Below are positions 1 through 11,270 of a stretch of 42,333 nucleotides of DNA, in pieces. Under the pieces are notes generated by a model that searched no databases, was not told the DNA's origin, and was given only the letters and a program-made list of their open reading frames with translations. Source of the DNA: Actinomycetota bacterium (GTDB lineage: Bacteria; Actinomycetota; Acidimicrobiia; Acidimicrobiales; Aldehydirespiratoraceae); NCBI GenBank assembly GCA_009937405.1, contig JAACCU010000006.1:1-42333 (forward strand). The letters are read 5' to 3'. Within the stretch, counting starts at the first letter, position 1; each line of letters opens with the position of its first letter. Position numbers and translations under genes: made by a program.

Positions 1-1353
1 ATGCTCAGCCATCGCGTGGTGACGTTGCACCCGCGAATTCATGGTGGAATTCTCGCCAACCGGGAGGACCCTGAGCATCACGCCGATCTGGCCGCCAACA
101 ACATCGACCCCATCGATCTTGTGGTCGGCAACCTCTACCCGTTCCGCCGCGAACCGGGTATCGAGATGATCGACATTGGTGGTCCGACGATGGTTCGCGG
201 TGCGGCCAAGAATCATGCCCATGTTGGTGTTGCCGTCGACCCGGCCGACTACGACGGCATTCTCGAGGAGCTTCGGCTCAACGGATGGTTGAGCGCCACG
301 ACTCGGCGCCGTCTCGCCCGTGCCGCGTTTGCTCACACCGCGGCCTACGACGCAGCGATCGTCGACTGGCTCGATGCCACCGACGACACGCCAACCGCAC
401 TGCCGCCCACCGTGCATCTTGCGCTCGAGCGAGCTGCCGTTCTCCGCTACGGCGAAAATCCCCATCAGGGGGGTGCTCGCTACCGGCGTATTGGCGAGCC
501 GAGCATGTGGGACTCGGTTGAGCAGCACAGTGGGGTGGCGCTGAGCTATCTCAATCTCTTCGATGCCGATGCTGCGTGGCGACTCGCGCACGACCTCGGC
601 ACCGATCCCGTGGTTGCCATCGTTAAGCACGCCAACCCATGCGGTGTAGCCATCGCCGACACGCTCGCCGCCGCGTACCAGCAGGCGTTCGACTGCGACG
701 CCCGAAGTGCATTCGGGGGAATCGTGGCTACCAACCAGATCATCGACCTCAACACCGTCGAGGCAATGGAGGTTGCAGCTCAGGCCGACGTTGTGATCGC
801 CCCGGGCTATGCCGACGGTGTCGTTGAACGCTTGATCGCCAAACGAAAAAACACGCGACTACTTACCGCGGTTGCACCTGTGCCCTCAGCCAGCGAGTCG
901 ATCGAGTTGCGCCAAATCCACGGTGGGTTCCTGGCTCAAGAGGCGCACCACTTCAGCTCGACGGTCGCCGACTGGCAGGTCGTGAGTGAGCGGCATCCAA
1001 CGGAACAAGAGTTGACTGACGCGGCATTCGCCTGGCGAGTTTGTGGCCACGTCAACTCAAACGCCATCGTGCTCGCCAAGACCGGGGTTGCGGGGGGGAT
1101 TGCGGCCGGGCAGCAGAACCGGGTCGAGTCGGGCGAAATCGCGGCCGCTAAGGCGGCCGGGCGTGCCGAGGGAGGCGCCTGTGCCAGCGACGCCTTCTAC
1201 CCATTCCCCGACGGGATCTATGCTGCCGCCGACGCCGGTGCCTCGATCATTGTCCAGCCTGGCGGCTCGATCGGTGACGATGCCACGATTGCCGCAGCCG
1301 ACGAGCGAGGTGTCGCCATGGTGTTCACCGGCGAACGTCACTTTCTGCACTAG
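1..1353 (+). CDS. purH: Bifunctional AICAR formyltransferase/IMP cyclohydrolase PurH, 5'-truncated by the window edge
   Basis: Motifs [42 protein letters not shown]; ends in FTGERHFLH. The ORF begins mid-protein at base 1. Confidence 0.97.
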   Translation: MLSHRVVTLHPRIHGGILANREDPEHHADLAANNIDPIDLVVGNLYPFRREPGIEMIDIGGPTMVRGAAKNHAHVGVAVDPADYDGILEELRLNGWLSATTRRRLARAAFAHTAAYDAAIVDWLDATDDTPTALPPTVHLALERAAVLRYGENPHQGGARYRRIGEPSMWDSVEQHSGVALSYLNLFDADAAWRLAHDLGTDPVVAIVKHANPCGVAIADTLAAAYQQAFDCDARSAFGGIVATNQIIDLNTVEAMEVAAQADVVIAPGYADGVVERLIAKRKNTRLLTAVAPVPSASESIELRQIHGGFLAQEAHHFSSTVADWQVVSERHPTEQELTDAAFAWRVCGHVNSNAIVLAKTGVAGGIAAGQQNRVESGEIAAAKAAGRAEGGACASDAFYPFPDGIYAAADAGASIIVQPGGSIGDDATIAAADERGVAMVFTGERHFLH

Positions 1354-1373
1354 GCGCGGGTCAGAGGGGGGCG

Positions 1374-2039
1374 ATGACGAGCGAACCGAAGTCACAAGAG
1401 TGGGCAATGAAGGTCCACGGCACCCGCCGGGGTTCGGCGTTTTATGTCGTGGTTCGTCTGCTGATTCGCCAGATCCTCGCGCCCTGGCTTCGTTTGCAGA
1501 CTGCGGGCACCGAGCATCTGGCGACTCCGGGACCGGTGATCCTTGCACCGGTTCATCGGTCGAATCTTGATGGTCCCTTGGTTGCGGGCGTCGCGAGGCG
1601 ACGCGTGCGCGCACTCGGGAAAGAGTCGTTGTTCGATTCTGCGCTGAGCGCATGGGTCAACTCGGCGCTCGGGGCTATCCCGGTTCGACGAGGCGGCGCC
1701 GATCGTGAGGCAATGCGAGCTGCTCGTGAGGTGATCTCAACCGGCGAGATGATGATGGTATTCCCTGAGGGACCCCGCCAGAGCGGCCCGACCATCGATG
1801 GCGTTTTTGACGGCACGGCGTATCTGGCCAGCAAAACGAATGCGCCGATTATCCCGATCGGGATAGCAGGCACCGAGGCGGCAATGGGCAGTGGCACCAG
1901 GGGCATCAGACGGGTACGATGCGCCGTTGTGGTCGGCGAACCGATCGAGCCGCCTGAGGGCCGTATGAGTCGGCCGGCACTGGCTGAGTTCAGCGCCGAG
2001 GTGGCTGAGGCGCTGCAAACCGTGTTCGACGCAGCGTAA
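1374..2039 (+). CDS. 1-acyl-sn-glycerol-3-phosphate acyltransferase (PlsC-like)
   Basis: HRSNLD (HX4D) and FPEGPRQSG acyltransferase motifs; GGGGGG Shine-Dalgarno-like tract before ATG. Confidence 0.85.
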   Translation: MTSEPKSQEWAMKVHGTRRGSAFYVVVRLLIRQILAPWLRLQTAGTEHLATPGPVILAPVHRSNLDGPLVAGVARRRVRALGKESLFDSALSAWVNSALGAIPVRRGGADREAMRAAREVISTGEMMMVFPEGPRQSGPTIDGVFDGTAYLASKTNAPIIPIGIAGTEAAMGSGTRGIRRVRCAVVVGEPIEPPEGRMSRPALAEFSAEVAEALQTVFDAA

Positions 2040-2108
2040 GCGCTCGCCGACTCTTGACACCGGTCGAACCCAGCCGGGTCGGGCCGGGTCAGGTCGCTTT
2101 TTGGGCGA

Positions 2109-2114
2109 TACGAT
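2109..2114 (+). promoter_or_regulatory. Putative leaderless -10 box (TACGAT) for icd
   Basis: TANNNT, 7 nt before ATG 2122. Confidence 0.5.
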
Positions 2115-2121
2115 CGCCGTC

Positions 2122-3318
2122 ATGGCTGAAAAGATCACGATGCAAGAAGACGGCACGCTTGCTGTCCCAGACAACCCCATCATTCCGTTCATTGAAGGTG
2201 ATGGCACCGGAGTCGATATCTGGCCAGCCGCCAAGCTCGTGCTGGATGCCGCGGCACACAAGCACGGCAAGAACATCGAGTGGACGGAAGTCCTGGCCGG
2301 TGAGAAGGCCTTCAACGAGACGGGCGACTGGCTCCCGCAGGCGACCATCGACAAGTTTGAGCAGTACCTGATCGGTATCAAGGGCCCGCTGACTACACCG
2401 ATTGGCGGCGGTTTTCGCAGCCTCAACGTGGCTATCCGGCAGATCATGGATCTGTATGTCTGTCTTCGTCCGGTGCGCTGGTTCAGTGGTGTGCCCTCGC
2501 CGGTCAAGGAGCCGCAAAACGTCGACATGGTGATTTTCCGTGAGAACACCGAAGATATTTACGCCGGCATGGAGGTCGAAGCAGGCACGCCTGAGGCGCT
2601 CAAGATGATCGAGCTACTTCACGACCATTTCGGTTGGGAGATCAAGGAAGGCTCCGGTATTGGTGTAAAGCCGATCTCCAAGAACGGTTCGCAGCGCCTG
2701 CAGCGCGCATCGCTTGAGTACGCGGTCAAGAGCGGCCGCAAGCGTGTGCACTGGGTCCACAAGGGCAACATCATGAAGTTCACCGAGGGTGCCTTCCAGA
2801 AATGGGGCTACGAGCTGGTTCGCGAGGAGTTCAGCGACGTGGCCGTCGGTTGGGACGACTGTAATGGCGACCCTGGCGACAAGATTCTCGTCCAGGACGC
2901 CATCGCCGACATTGCCCTTCAGCAGGTGCTCACCCGCCCTAAGGAGTTCGACATTATTGGCACGATGAACCTCAACGGCGACTACCTATCTGACGCGTTG
3001 GCCGCTCAGGTTGGTGGCATCGGCATTGCTCCGGGCGCCAACATCAACTACGTCACCGGTCACGGCGTATTCGAGGCCACCCACGGCACGGCCCCGAAGT
3101 ATGCGGGCCAAGACAAGGTCAATCCGTCTTCGGTTTTGCTCTCCGGCGTCATGATGTTCGAGCACCTCGGTTGGAAAGAAGCAGCCGACGATATTGTCGC
3201 CGCTGTCGAGACTGCCATCGCTGACAAGGTCGTCACATACGACTTCGCTCGCCTCATGGAGGGCGCCACCGAGGTCAAGTGCTCGGAGTTCGCCTCCGCA
3301 GTCGTCGACCGTCTCTGA
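2122..3318 (+). CDS. icd: NADP-dependent isocitrate dehydrogenase (E. coli type)
   Basis: [62 protein letters not shown]. Start chosen at ATG 2122 (not TTG 2101), 7 nt after TACGAT. Confidence 0.95.
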   Translation: MAEKITMQEDGTLAVPDNPIIPFIEGDGTGVDIWPAAKLVLDAAAHKHGKNIEWTEVLAGEKAFNETGDWLPQATIDKFEQYLIGIKGPLTTPIGGGFRSLNVAIRQIMDLYVCLRPVRWFSGVPSPVKEPQNVDMVIFRENTEDIYAGMEVEAGTPEALKMIELLHDHFGWEIKEGSGIGVKPISKNGSQRLQRASLEYAVKSGRKRVHWVHKGNIMKFTEGAFQKWGYELVREEFSDVAVGWDDCNGDPGDKILVQDAIADIALQQVLTRPKEFDIIGTMNLNGDYLSDALAAQVGGIGIAPGANINYVTGHGVFEATHGTAPKYAGQDKVNPSSVLLSGVMMFEHLGWKEAADDIVAAVETAIADKVVTYDFARLMEGATEVKCSEFASAVVDRL

Positions 3319-3604
3319 CAACGCATACCTGGGGTTTATCCCCGGTGTGACTTGCAAGATCGGTTCAAGATTGTTGAGGGATCTGGGGCGGTCAGACGGG
3401 TAGTCCTAGGCCTGATCACCGCGAAGGTCGTGCTTGTAGACTCGTTGGACAGAGTTTTGCACGGCGTTGAGAATGAAGCCTTTATGGCTGTCCCGGCACG
3501 GGCTCTGCTCGAATCGGCATATTGAGTGACGTCGTGTGCCACAGGACCATGGCCGTCTGCGTGATTCCCGAGAATTCGCCTCCGGTTGGCCGGGGGCCGC
3601 CGGG

Positions 3605-3610
3605 TAGGTT
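3605..3610 (+). promoter_or_regulatory. Putative leaderless -10 box (TAGGTT) for the ABC exporter operon
   Basis: TANNNT, 6 nt before GTG 3617. Confidence 0.5.
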
Positions 3611-3616
3611 GGATCG

Positions 3617-5377
3617 GTGAGAAACCGGGGCGAGCAGATCGATCACATGTGGCGGCGCGGTGGCCGGCTCATCATGCGTTCGTTACGCGCCCATCCTCGC
3701 CTCCATGCCACCGCCATGATCGGAGCAGTGGCGTTCGTGTTCGCCTCAATCGGTGGAGCGTGGGTCCTCGGCCGAGTGACTGACGATGTGGTGGTGGCTG
3801 CGTTCGAGGATGGCAGGGTCGACGGTAGCGATGTCTGGTTGGGCATGGTGGCGCTCGTGGTGATTTCGCTGCTCCGTGGTGGCAGCGTGGTTGTTCGCCG
3901 CTGGTTTCTAGCCAAGGCTGAGCTCCGCACCCAGCGGGACTGGAGACGGTCCCTGGTTCATCACTATTTGGATGTACCGCTGCGTTTCCACCGCACACGC
4001 CCAGCGGGCGAACTTCTTGCTCACGCCGACCTTGATCTCACGAACGCCACGATGGTGCTGAAGCCGCTCGCGTTCGCTTTGAGCGTGGTGCTCCTGGTGA
4101 TCGTGGCGCTGGCCTCGCTGTTGCTGATTCACCCACTCCTTGCGTTGCTCGGCGGGGTGGTGTTTCCATTACTGGTGGTGATGAGCCAGGTCTACACCTC
4201 GCGGGTCGAGGCGCCGTCGGCTCGAGCCCAGCAACGAGTCGGCGATGTGTCGTCAGTTGCCTACGAGAGCTTCGAGGGCGCCCTCGTGGTGAAAACCCTG
4301 GGCCGGGAGAAGGCAGAGGTCGAGCGGATGAGGGAAGCATCGGCTCGTTTGCGTGACGAACGAATTCATGTCGGGCGGATGCGCGCCGTCTTCGAACCGG
4401 CGATCGATGCCCTTCCCAACGTCGGCGTCGTCTTGCTGCTTCTGGTTGGCGCCAACCTGGTTTCTCAGGGCGAGGCCACCCCCGGCGATCTCGTCCTGGC
4501 CGCCACGCTATTCGGCCTGCTTTCCACACCGTTGCGAGTGTTTGGCTTCTTCCTCGAGGAGATGCCGCGATCGGTCGTTTCGCTTGACCGCGTCGATCGG
4601 GTGATGGAGGCCGAGGCCGAGGATCGTGTTGGTAGTCGCACGCTTCCGGCCGGAGCACTCGGTCTGGTGGTGCGCGATCTCTCAGTGGTTCACGACAATC
4701 AGAGGGTCCTTCGAGATGTCGACCTTGATGTGGCGGCGGGTGAGACGATTGCCATCGTCGGCCCTACCGGGTCAGGCAAGTCGACACTTGTCGAAGCGGT
4801 AGCCGGGCTCCTGGATCGCACATCGGGCGACGTTCGGCTTGGCGATGTTTCTGTCGACGATGTTTCTGCCGAAGATTGGTCTGCTGCGGTGGCCCTGGCG
4901 TTCCAGGAGAGCTTCCTGTTTGCCGATTCCGTTCGCGAGAACGTGAGCCTCGGCATAGTGACCGATAGCGATGCACGCCATGCCCTTGTCACGGCGCAAG
5001 CCTCCACGTTTGTCGATGAGTTGGAGTCTGGCTTCGACACGGTGGTGGGAGAACGTGGCACCACGCTCTCGGGCGGTCAGCGCCAGCGTGTAGCCCTTGC
5101 TCGAGCGATCGCTCGCCGCCCCCGACTGCTGTTGCTCGACGATGCCACGTCCGCTGTGGACGCAACGGTCGAATCCCAGATCCTCGACGGATTACGAACC
5201 GATCTCGACGTCACGTTGATCGTGGTCGCTCACCGTATATCCACGATTCTGCTGGCCGATCGAGTCGTTTATCTAGACGACGGCCAGGTGATGGCTGTTG
5301 GTACGCACGACGAGCTACTCGCCCGTGCGGATTACAACGCGCTAGTAACCGCCTACGAACAGGCGGACGACGTATGA
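3617..5377 (+). CDS. ABC exporter half-transporter 1 (TMD-NBD, degenerate Walker B)
   Basis: N-terminal TM helices; Walker A GPTGSGKST, signature LSGGQ, Walker B LLLLDDATS, AHRIST. Confidence 0.93.
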   Translation: MRNRGEQIDHMWRRGGRLIMRSLRAHPRLHATAMIGAVAFVFASIGGAWVLGRVTDDVVVAAFEDGRVDGSDVWLGMVALVVISLLRGGSVVVRRWFLAKAELRTQRDWRRSLVHHYLDVPLRFHRTRPAGELLAHADLDLTNATMVLKPLAFALSVVLLVIVALASLLLIHPLLALLGGVVFPLLVVMSQVYTSRVEAPSARAQQRVGDVSSVAYESFEGALVVKTLGREKAEVERMREASARLRDERIHVGRMRAVFEPAIDALPNVGVVLLLLVGANLVSQGEATPGDLVLAATLFGLLSTPLRVFGFFLEEMPRSVVSLDRVDRVMEAEAEDRVGSRTLPAGALGLVVRDLSVVHDNQRVLRDVDLDVAAGETIAIVGPTGSGKSTLVEAVAGLLDRTSGDVRLGDVSVDDVSAEDWSAAVALAFQESFLFADSVRENVSLGIVTDSDARHALVTAQASTFVDELESGFDTVVGERGTTLSGGQRQRVALARAIARRPRLLLLDDATSAVDATVESQILDGLRTDLDVTLIVVAHRISTILLADRVVYLDDGQVMAVGTHDELLARADYNALVTAYEQADDV

Positions 5378-7209
5378 CCGCGGTCAATGAGCCCATCGTG
5401 CCGGCGGCTACCGCCGCCTCCTTGATCGATGACGACTCAGCGCCCGATATCGGGGCGTGGCAGGTTCTTCGTCGCGGTATCGCCACTTCGCCTGAGCTCA
5501 AGACCGGGCTGGCTGTGACCGTGATGCTGGCAGTGATGGCGGCCGCTGGTCGTCTCGTGATCCCAATTCTCGTGCAGCAGATTCTCGACCACGGGATCCT
5601 TGGCCAAGACGGGTACCGAGAGGGGTTTGTGGCGAAGGCTGCGATTGCTGCCATGATCACTGTTGTCGTCGTCGCGATAGCAAGCCGAATTGCATTCGTG
5701 CGGCTGGTGACGATGACCGAGTCGGTTCTGCTTGACCTGCGGGTGCGAGTGTTCGAACACATCCACAAGCTCAGCCTCGCTGACCACACAGAGTCCCGAA
5801 GCGGTGTGCTCGTGGCTCGAGTTACCTCCGACATCGAAACACTCGTGCGCTTTACGCAGTGGGGAATGATCAGCTGGATCATCGACACAGCGATCATCAT
5901 CGGCACGCTCGTGGTGATGGCGGTGTACAGCTGGCAGTTGACTCTGGTGGCTGTTGCCGTGCACCTGCCGTTGTTACCGTTCTTGCGGTGGGTTCAGGAA
6001 AAGCAGTTCGTGGCGTACGGACTTGTCCGCACTCGTGTGGCGGAGACACTTGGGCACACTGCCGAAGCAGTGAGTGGTGCTCCCGTGATCCGGGCGTACG
6101 ACTACGGCGACCCGGTTCGAGCTCGGCTTGACGACTCGATCGATCGTCAGTACCAACCACAGCTTCGGAGCTCAATCTGGTTCGCGGGTCTTTTGCCGGT
6201 GGTGGATTTCGTTTCGTCGGTTTCGCTTGCTGTCGCCATGGGCATCGGTGTCTGGTGGCGGGCGGATCTTGGCGTCGAGGTGGGCGAACTTGTCGCCTTT
6301 ATTTTCCTTGTCAACCTGATCCTGCAGCCGATCTCCCAGCTTGGTGAGGTGCTCGACCAAACCCAGACAGCGCTGGCTGGCTGGTGGAAGATCTTGCGGG
6401 TTCTGGACGTGCCAATCGCGGTTGTCGAACCTGAGGATGGTCAAGAATTGCCGACGGGACCGCTCGGCGTAGAGCTCGAGGACGTGTCGTTTCGTTATCG
6501 AACGGGTCCGATGGTGTTGCGCAATATTTCCTTGACGATTCCTCCGGAGACCAATGTTGCCGTCGTTGGTGAAACGGGTTCCGGAAAGACCACGACTGCG
6601 CGTCTCTTTGCCCGGCTCGCTGATCCGATCGGTGGCGTTGTCCGCATCGGGGGGATCGATCTTCGTGACATTCACCCCGACTCCCGCCACCGTTCGATCC
6701 GCATGGTGCCCCAGGACGGCTTCTTGTTCGATCGATCGGTCCGCGACAATATTCGGTTTGGTCGTGGTGATGCCACCGATGATGACGTCGAGCTTTCGAT
6801 CGACGAACTGGGCTTGCGCCAATGGGTGGAGTCACTGCCCGAGGGACTCGACACTGTTGTTGGCGAGCGAGGTGGCCGTCTTTCTGTTGGTGAACGCCAG
6901 CTCGTCGCTTTGGCCCGTGCCCAGGTGGCTGACCCCGGTCTACTGCTGCTCGATGAGGCTACGTCAGCGGTCGATCCCGAGACGGAAGAAGCATTGGCTG
7001 CGGCCCTTGGCCGCCTCGCTGCTGGTCGAACAACGATCTCTGTTGCCCACCGCCTGTCGACCGCGGAACGTGCCGATCTTGTGCTGGTCTTCGACGCTGG
7101 GAAACTTGTCCAGCAGGGTTCGCATTCGGAGCTGGTCGAGATCCCGGGGATCTACCGTGGGCTCTACGAATCCTGGATCGGTAACACCCGCTCGTCGGCC
7201 ATCGACTGA
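5374..7209 (+). CDS. ABC exporter half-transporter 2 (TMD-NBD, degenerate signature motif)
   Basis: ATGA overlap with the upstream gene; Walker A GETGSGKTT, signature LSVGE, Walker B LLLLDEATS, AHRLST. Confidence 0.93.
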   Translation: MTAVNEPIVPAATAASLIDDDSAPDIGAWQVLRRGIATSPELKTGLAVTVMLAVMAAAGRLVIPILVQQILDHGILGQDGYREGFVAKAAIAAMITVVVVAIASRIAFVRLVTMTESVLLDLRVRVFEHIHKLSLADHTESRSGVLVARVTSDIETLVRFTQWGMISWIIDTAIIIGTLVVMAVYSWQLTLVAVAVHLPLLPFLRWVQEKQFVAYGLVRTRVAETLGHTAEAVSGAPVIRAYDYGDPVRARLDDSIDRQYQPQLRSSIWFAGLLPVVDFVSSVSLAVAMGIGVWWRADLGVEVGELVAFIFLVNLILQPISQLGEVLDQTQTALAGWWKILRVLDVPIAVVEPEDGQELPTGPLGVELEDVSFRYRTGPMVLRNISLTIPPETNVAVVGETGSGKTTTARLFARLADPIGGVVRIGGIDLRDIHPDSRHRSIRMVPQDGFLFDRSVRDNIRFGRGDATDDDVELSIDELGLRQWVESLPEGLDTVVGERGGRLSVGERQLVALARAQVADPGLLLLDEATSAVDPETEEALAAALGRLAAGRTTISVAHRLSTAERADLVLVFDAGKLVQQGSHSELVEIPGIYRGLYESWIGNTRSSAID

Positions 7210-8366
7210 GCAAGCCATAGGCGGTTCAGGATTAGGGCAAACAGGGCGAGGACGACTGGTGCAAGTGGGCTCATCCCAAGAGGCTCTTTGAAGAGCTGGA
7301 TCAAACCGACGACCCAGATCGCCATTGTGGTCCGAACGTCGATGAGTTGACGGTCGAGCATGATCAGCACCGCGAACAAGGCGAGGCTCGAGTCGTAGTA
7401 GATGGTATGGAAGCCAAGAAGCATCAGGCCTGCCGCGGTGACGGCGAAGCGGCTGTCGAGGTCAAGCCGCTGCTTCCCCCAGAGCCATGACAGGGCGAGG
7501 CCGATACCGACGGAGATTGCGCCGCCGACGATCATCGCCATGGTGGAGTCGGCGCCGAGAACGGCGTGGAGGAAGCCCACGGGCGCGATTTCGTTGGCGG
7601 CGTTGACCTCAGCATCGGCTTTAAGAAGAGGTCGGACGCCAGTGATCCAGGTTGAGATCCAACCCGGACCCGCCATGGCGGCGTTAATGGCGTAGACGAT
7701 GGTGGCACCGATGCACGCAGTGCCGACTGCCCGCCAGTGGCGGCCGAGGAACAGCAACCCGAGCATCGGTAGGGCGTACTGGGGCCGAAAAAGGAGGAGG
7801 GCAACAGCGACGCCGGCCCATTCTTCGTGGTCCTCGGCGAGGGCTCGCCAGATTGCTGCCAGAAGGAGAAGGGTGAGGGCTGTGTTTTGCCCGCCGCTCG
7901 TGCCAACGAAGATCGGATAGGCGGTGGCGGTGGCACCGAGGATGAGAGAGAACCAGCGATCTAGGAGGCTGATCATGGGACGAATCAATATGAGCGCCCC
8001 AACGAGCGCCGCCACCATGAGTGCCGTGTGGATGACATACGCAGTGCGATAGGGGAGGCCGGAGAACGCCGAGTATGCGCCGGCTACGTAGGGGGCGTAG
8101 GGGTACATGATGAACCCGTCTTCGCCGCCGAGTAGGTCGATCTGAGCGGCGGCTTGAACCGCTGGTTCGTAGAGGCCATCGATGTTGCCTTCGGCGACGA
8201 TGGTGCCGGCTGAGTAGAAGGCAGGGAAGTCGCCTCCGACGCGACCAGTGGCAGTGTCTGATCCGCTGCCTGCGGTGATGACGATTACGAATGCGGCCGC
8301 TATTGCGATGAGGATCAGCCGTGGATATAGGGTGAGTCGCCGCTGCCAGGCTGCATCAAGTCTCAT
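7164..8366 (-). CDS. Multi-pass membrane protein, DUF2029/GT87-like
   Basis: Many hydrophobic helices; DFPAFYSAGTIV and LLLFRPQYALPMLGLL resemble GT87/DUF2029 proteins. Confidence 0.75.
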   Translation of the reverse strand: MRLDAAWQRRLTLYPRLILIAIAAAFVIVITAGSGSDTATGRVGGDFPAFYSAGTIVAEGNIDGLYEPAVQAAAQIDLLGGEDGFIMYPYAPYVAGAYSAFSGLPYRTAYVIHTALMVAALVGALILIRPMISLLDRWFSLILGATATAYPIFVGTSGGQNTALTLLLLAAIWRALAEDHEEWAGVAVALLLFRPQYALPMLGLLFLGRHWRAVGTACIGATIVYAINAAMAGPGWISTWITGVRPLLKADAEVNAANEIAPVGFLHAVLGADSTMAMIVGGAISVGIGLALSWLWGKQRLDLDSRFAVTAAGLMLLGFHTIYYDSSLALFAVLIMLDRQLIDVRTTMAIWVVGLIQLFKEPLGMSPLAPVVLALFALILNRLWLAQSMADERVLPIQDS

Positions 8367-8410
8367 TGCGGTGACCAGGGTACCAATCGACTGACGGCCA
8401 GGCGGCTGAG

Positions 8411-9643
8411 CTAGGTCTGGGCCGCTTTGCTGCTGTTGCGATGCCGTTTTACGGCGTACATGGCTTCATCAGCGGTGGCCAGCAGTTGCTCAGCGGTTAG
8501 TCGACCGACTGCGACAGATGTACCGATACTCACATCGATCTTGATGACCAGCCCATCGACATCGATGGGCATGATAATGGCATCGCGGATACGGGTCGCG
8601 ATGGATTTGGCCAGCACCAGACCTGAGTGGGGGAGTGCGACAACAAACTCGTCGCCGCCGAGACGACCGACCAGATCATCGGGACGGATCACTTGTTCGA
8701 TTCGGTGAGCAACTTCAATGAGAACTTCGTCACCGGTCGCATGACCGAACTGGTCGTTGACCGGTTTGAAGCCATCGAGGTCACAGAAGAGAACCACAAT
8801 TTCGTGGTCGGAAGAGACGCGGGCCATATTGTCGAGTTCGACTAGCAGCGCCCGTCGATTGAGAACGCCGGTAAGAGCGTCGTGATCGGCCATGTGACGA
8901 AGTTTGTTCTGCGTCGCTTTGTGGTCGCTGATGTCTGTACCGCTCACGACGAAGCCATTGATGAGCGGATCGGTTCGTAGATCTGTGACCGTCAGATCTA
9001 GCACGATCTGGTGTCCATCGGCGTGGACGAACGTGTATGCGGCTGAGAACGATTTGTCGATCGATGTGAGGGCGTCGCGAAAAGCAGATTGGTCGGAGGC
9101 GTGGACGAATGCGAAGAGTTCGTTACCGGAGACAACGCCGAGGTCGTAACCCAAGAGGCGGGTGAGTTCGGCATTTGCCGAAGTAACGCAGCCGTCCTCG
9201 TCGAGCTTGATTAGTAGCGAGGTGGCGTGGTGGACGAGCGCTCGGAGTAAATCAGTGTGACCGGATCCGAACTCGAGGCCTTGACGGTCAGCCGTGTCAC
9301 GGATCCCGACGATGATGCTGGGGTCGCCGCCATCTTCTGCATCGATGGACCGGCCGCGAATCTCGCAATGACGCCATCGGTTCTCGGCGTCTTGGATTCG
9401 CACGTCGATGAGACGGCCGACTTCTTTTCCGGTGACGGAAGTGAGCGCTGTGGCGGTGAGGGCATGGTCGTCGGGATGGAGGAGTTCGAAGACTGAGATC
9501 CCCGTTAACTCCGATGCCTCCCTGCCTGCGAAATGGGCAGCTGCGTGATTGACCCACTGGATATCCCCGTTGCGGTGAACGACCACCACGGGATCAGGAA
9601 GCATCTCGAGAACCCGGGCGAGGTCCTTGGGGTGTGTGGGCAT
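8411..9643 (-). CDS. PAS-PAS-GGDEF diguanylate cyclase
   Basis: Two PAS-like segments; [18 protein letters not shown]-site five residues before intact GGDEF. Confidence 0.92.
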   Translation of the reverse strand: MPTHPKDLARVLEMLPDPVVVVHRNGDIQWVNHAAAHFAGREASELTGISVFELLHPDDHALTATALTSVTGKEVGRLIDVRIQDAENRWRHCEIRGRSIDAEDGGDPSIIVGIRDTADRQGLEFGSGHTDLLRALVHHATSLLIKLDEDGCVTSANAELTRLLGYDLGVVSGNELFAFVHASDQSAFRDALTSIDKSFSAAYTFVHADGHQIVLDLTVTDLRTDPLINGFVVSGTDISDHKATQNKLRHMADHDALTGVLNRRALLVELDNMARVSSDHEIVVLFCDLDGFKPVNDQFGHATGDEVLIEVAHRIEQVIRPDDLVGRLGGDEFVVALPHSGLVLAKSIATRIRDAIIMPIDVDGLVIKIDVSIGTSVAVGRLTAEQLLATADEAMYAVKRHRNSSKAAQT

Positions 9644-9802
9644 CGGTTTCTATCGGTAGTCGCCTCCATGATCAAAGCACATTGGCCTGCAGATCACTTC
9701 ATTCTTTCGGTTTTTGTCGGTTCGTGCATTGCTGGACGTCACTGCCGCGAAGCCGCGCTGGTAACGTTTGCTCCGTTCGCGTATCCGCTATCGGAGAAGT
9801 CC

Positions 9803-10789
9803 ATGAAGACCCCAGTTCGCGTCACTGTCACCGGTGCCGCCGGCCAGATCGGCTACAGCCTCCTCTTCCGCATTGCCAGCGGATCGTTGCTCGGCCCTGA
9901 CCAGCCGATCATCCTCCAGCTTCTTGAGATCCCGCCGGCGATGGGTGCACTCGAAGGCGTTGCGATGGAACTCAACGATGGGGCCTTCCCCCTGCTCGCC
10001 GGCATTACCCAGAGCGACGACCCGAATAGGGCCTTCGCAGGGGCCAACATCGCCATGTTGGTCGGTTCTCGTCCCCGCTCCAAGGGCATGGAACGCAAGG
10101 ATCTTCTTGAAGCCAATGGCGCCATTTTCACCGTTCAGGGCCGTGCGCTCAACGCCAACGCTGCTGACGACATCAAGGTGCTTGTGGTCGGCAATCCGGC
10201 CAACACCAACTCGCTTATCGCCATGAACAACGCGGCCGACATTCCTGATGCCCGCTTCACGGCGATGACTCGCCTTGATCACAATCGTGCGAAGGCGCAG
10301 CTGGCTCAGAGGCTTGACGTCACCGTCAACGACATCGCCAAGATGACGATCTGGGGCAATCATTCGGCCACCCAGTACCCCGACCTCTTCCACTGTGAGG
10401 TCAATGGTGAAAACGCTGCCGCTGCCGTTGACGACCAGGACTGGCTTGAGAACAGCTTCATTCCTACCGTTCAGCAGCGTGGTGCCGCCATCATCGAAGC
10501 ACGCGGTCTCTCGTCGGCGGCGTCGGCGGCGTCGGCTGCCGTAGACCACGTGCACGACTGGGTGCTTGGCACCGATGAGGGCGACTGGGTTTCCATGGCC
10601 ATCCCGTCCGACGGCAGCTATGGCGTGCCTGAGGGATTGATGTCGTCGTTCCCGGTGACCTGCTCAGATGGTGAGTATTCCATCGTTCAAGGTCTCGACA
10701 TCAACGAATTTTCCAGGGGCCGTATTGATGCCACGGTGGCAGAGTTGGCCGAAGAGCGCGACACCGTCCGCGAGCTTGGCCTGATCTGA
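9803..10789 (+). CDS. mdh: Malate dehydrogenase
   Basis: [56 protein letters not shown]. Start at ATG 9803 with GGAGAAG SD-like sequence; the ORF-track start at 9533 is too far upstream. Confidence 0.96.
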   Translation: MKTPVRVTVTGAAGQIGYSLLFRIASGSLLGPDQPIILQLLEIPPAMGALEGVAMELNDGAFPLLAGITQSDDPNRAFAGANIAMLVGSRPRSKGMERKDLLEANGAIFTVQGRALNANAADDIKVLVVGNPANTNSLIAMNNAADIPDARFTAMTRLDHNRAKAQLAQRLDVTVNDIAKMTIWGNHSATQYPDLFHCEVNGENAAAAVDDQDWLENSFIPTVQQRGAAIIEARGLSSAASAASAAVDHVHDWVLGTDEGDWVSMAIPSDGSYGVPEGLMSSFPVTCSDGEYSIVQGLDINEFSRGRIDATVAELAEERDTVRELGLI

Positions 10790-10880
10790 TTTCTTGTTGA
10801 CCCAGTTGGCGCCTGTGGCTTGGCCTCTTGGTAGGCGGGCACTGCCAATGCGCGTCGAGGCTAGACCCCGAACTACACGG

Positions 10881-11228
10881 TCAGGGGGTGAACAGTGTCA
10901 GCCCCGCGAGGGCTTCCCGGGCGGCCATGAGGGCGTTGAGGTCGCCGCCGATCTGGAGTTCTCCATCCAGGAATGCTCGCTGGGCGGAGACTGTGCCGTC
11001 GTTGATTCCTTTGGCGGTGGCCAGATTGGTGACGAGTCGGACGTCGGCGGTAGCGGCTTCTCCGCGCACGATCTGGACCGTGCCGCCGGCGATGATTGTG
11101 TGCCAGACGACGGTCGAATCGGTCGTGACGGTTTGCTGAAGCGTCATGGTGATGACGGGGGAGGCAATGGTGCCGGCCGCCCGTTCGATCATTGCATCAA
11201 ACCATTCATCGGTCAGGAAGTTGGCCAC
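10881..11228 (-). CDS. SCP2 sterol-binding-domain protein
   Basis: 115 aa with SCP2-like pattern (VVWHTIIAGGTVQIVRGEA..ADVRLVTNLATAKGINDGTVSAQRAFLDGELQIGGDL). GTG start at 11228. Confidence 0.75.
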   Translation of the reverse strand: MANFLTDEWFDAMIERAAGTIASPVITMTLQQTVTTDSTVVWHTIIAGGTVQIVRGEAATADVRLVTNLATAKGINDGTVSAQRAFLDGELQIGGDLNALMAAREALAGLTLFTP

Positions 11229-11234
11229 AGGGGA

Positions 11235-11240
11235 AGGCTA
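11235..11240 (-). promoter_or_regulatory. Putative leaderless -10 box (TAGCCT, minus strand) for the SCP2 gene
   Basis: TANNNT, 6 nt before GTG 11228. Confidence 0.45.
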
Positions 11241-11270
11241 CGGCCTCGCGCTCTAGCCTCGGTCGGTGCC

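Noticed and set aside
9533-9802. Extended N-terminus of mdh
   Set aside because: Overlaps the GGDEF gene 5' end and lacks homology-like sequence; ATG 9803 with SD gives the canonical [17 protein letters not shown] start.
10510-10545. GCGTCGGCG microrepeat in mdh as a satellite or recombination site
   Set aside because: Encodes the conserved SSAASAA segment of MDH; simple codon repetition.
9788-10555. 255-aa minus-strand ORF
   Set aside because: Antisense to mdh; the poly-Arg run is the complement of the normal [10 protein letters not shown] motif.
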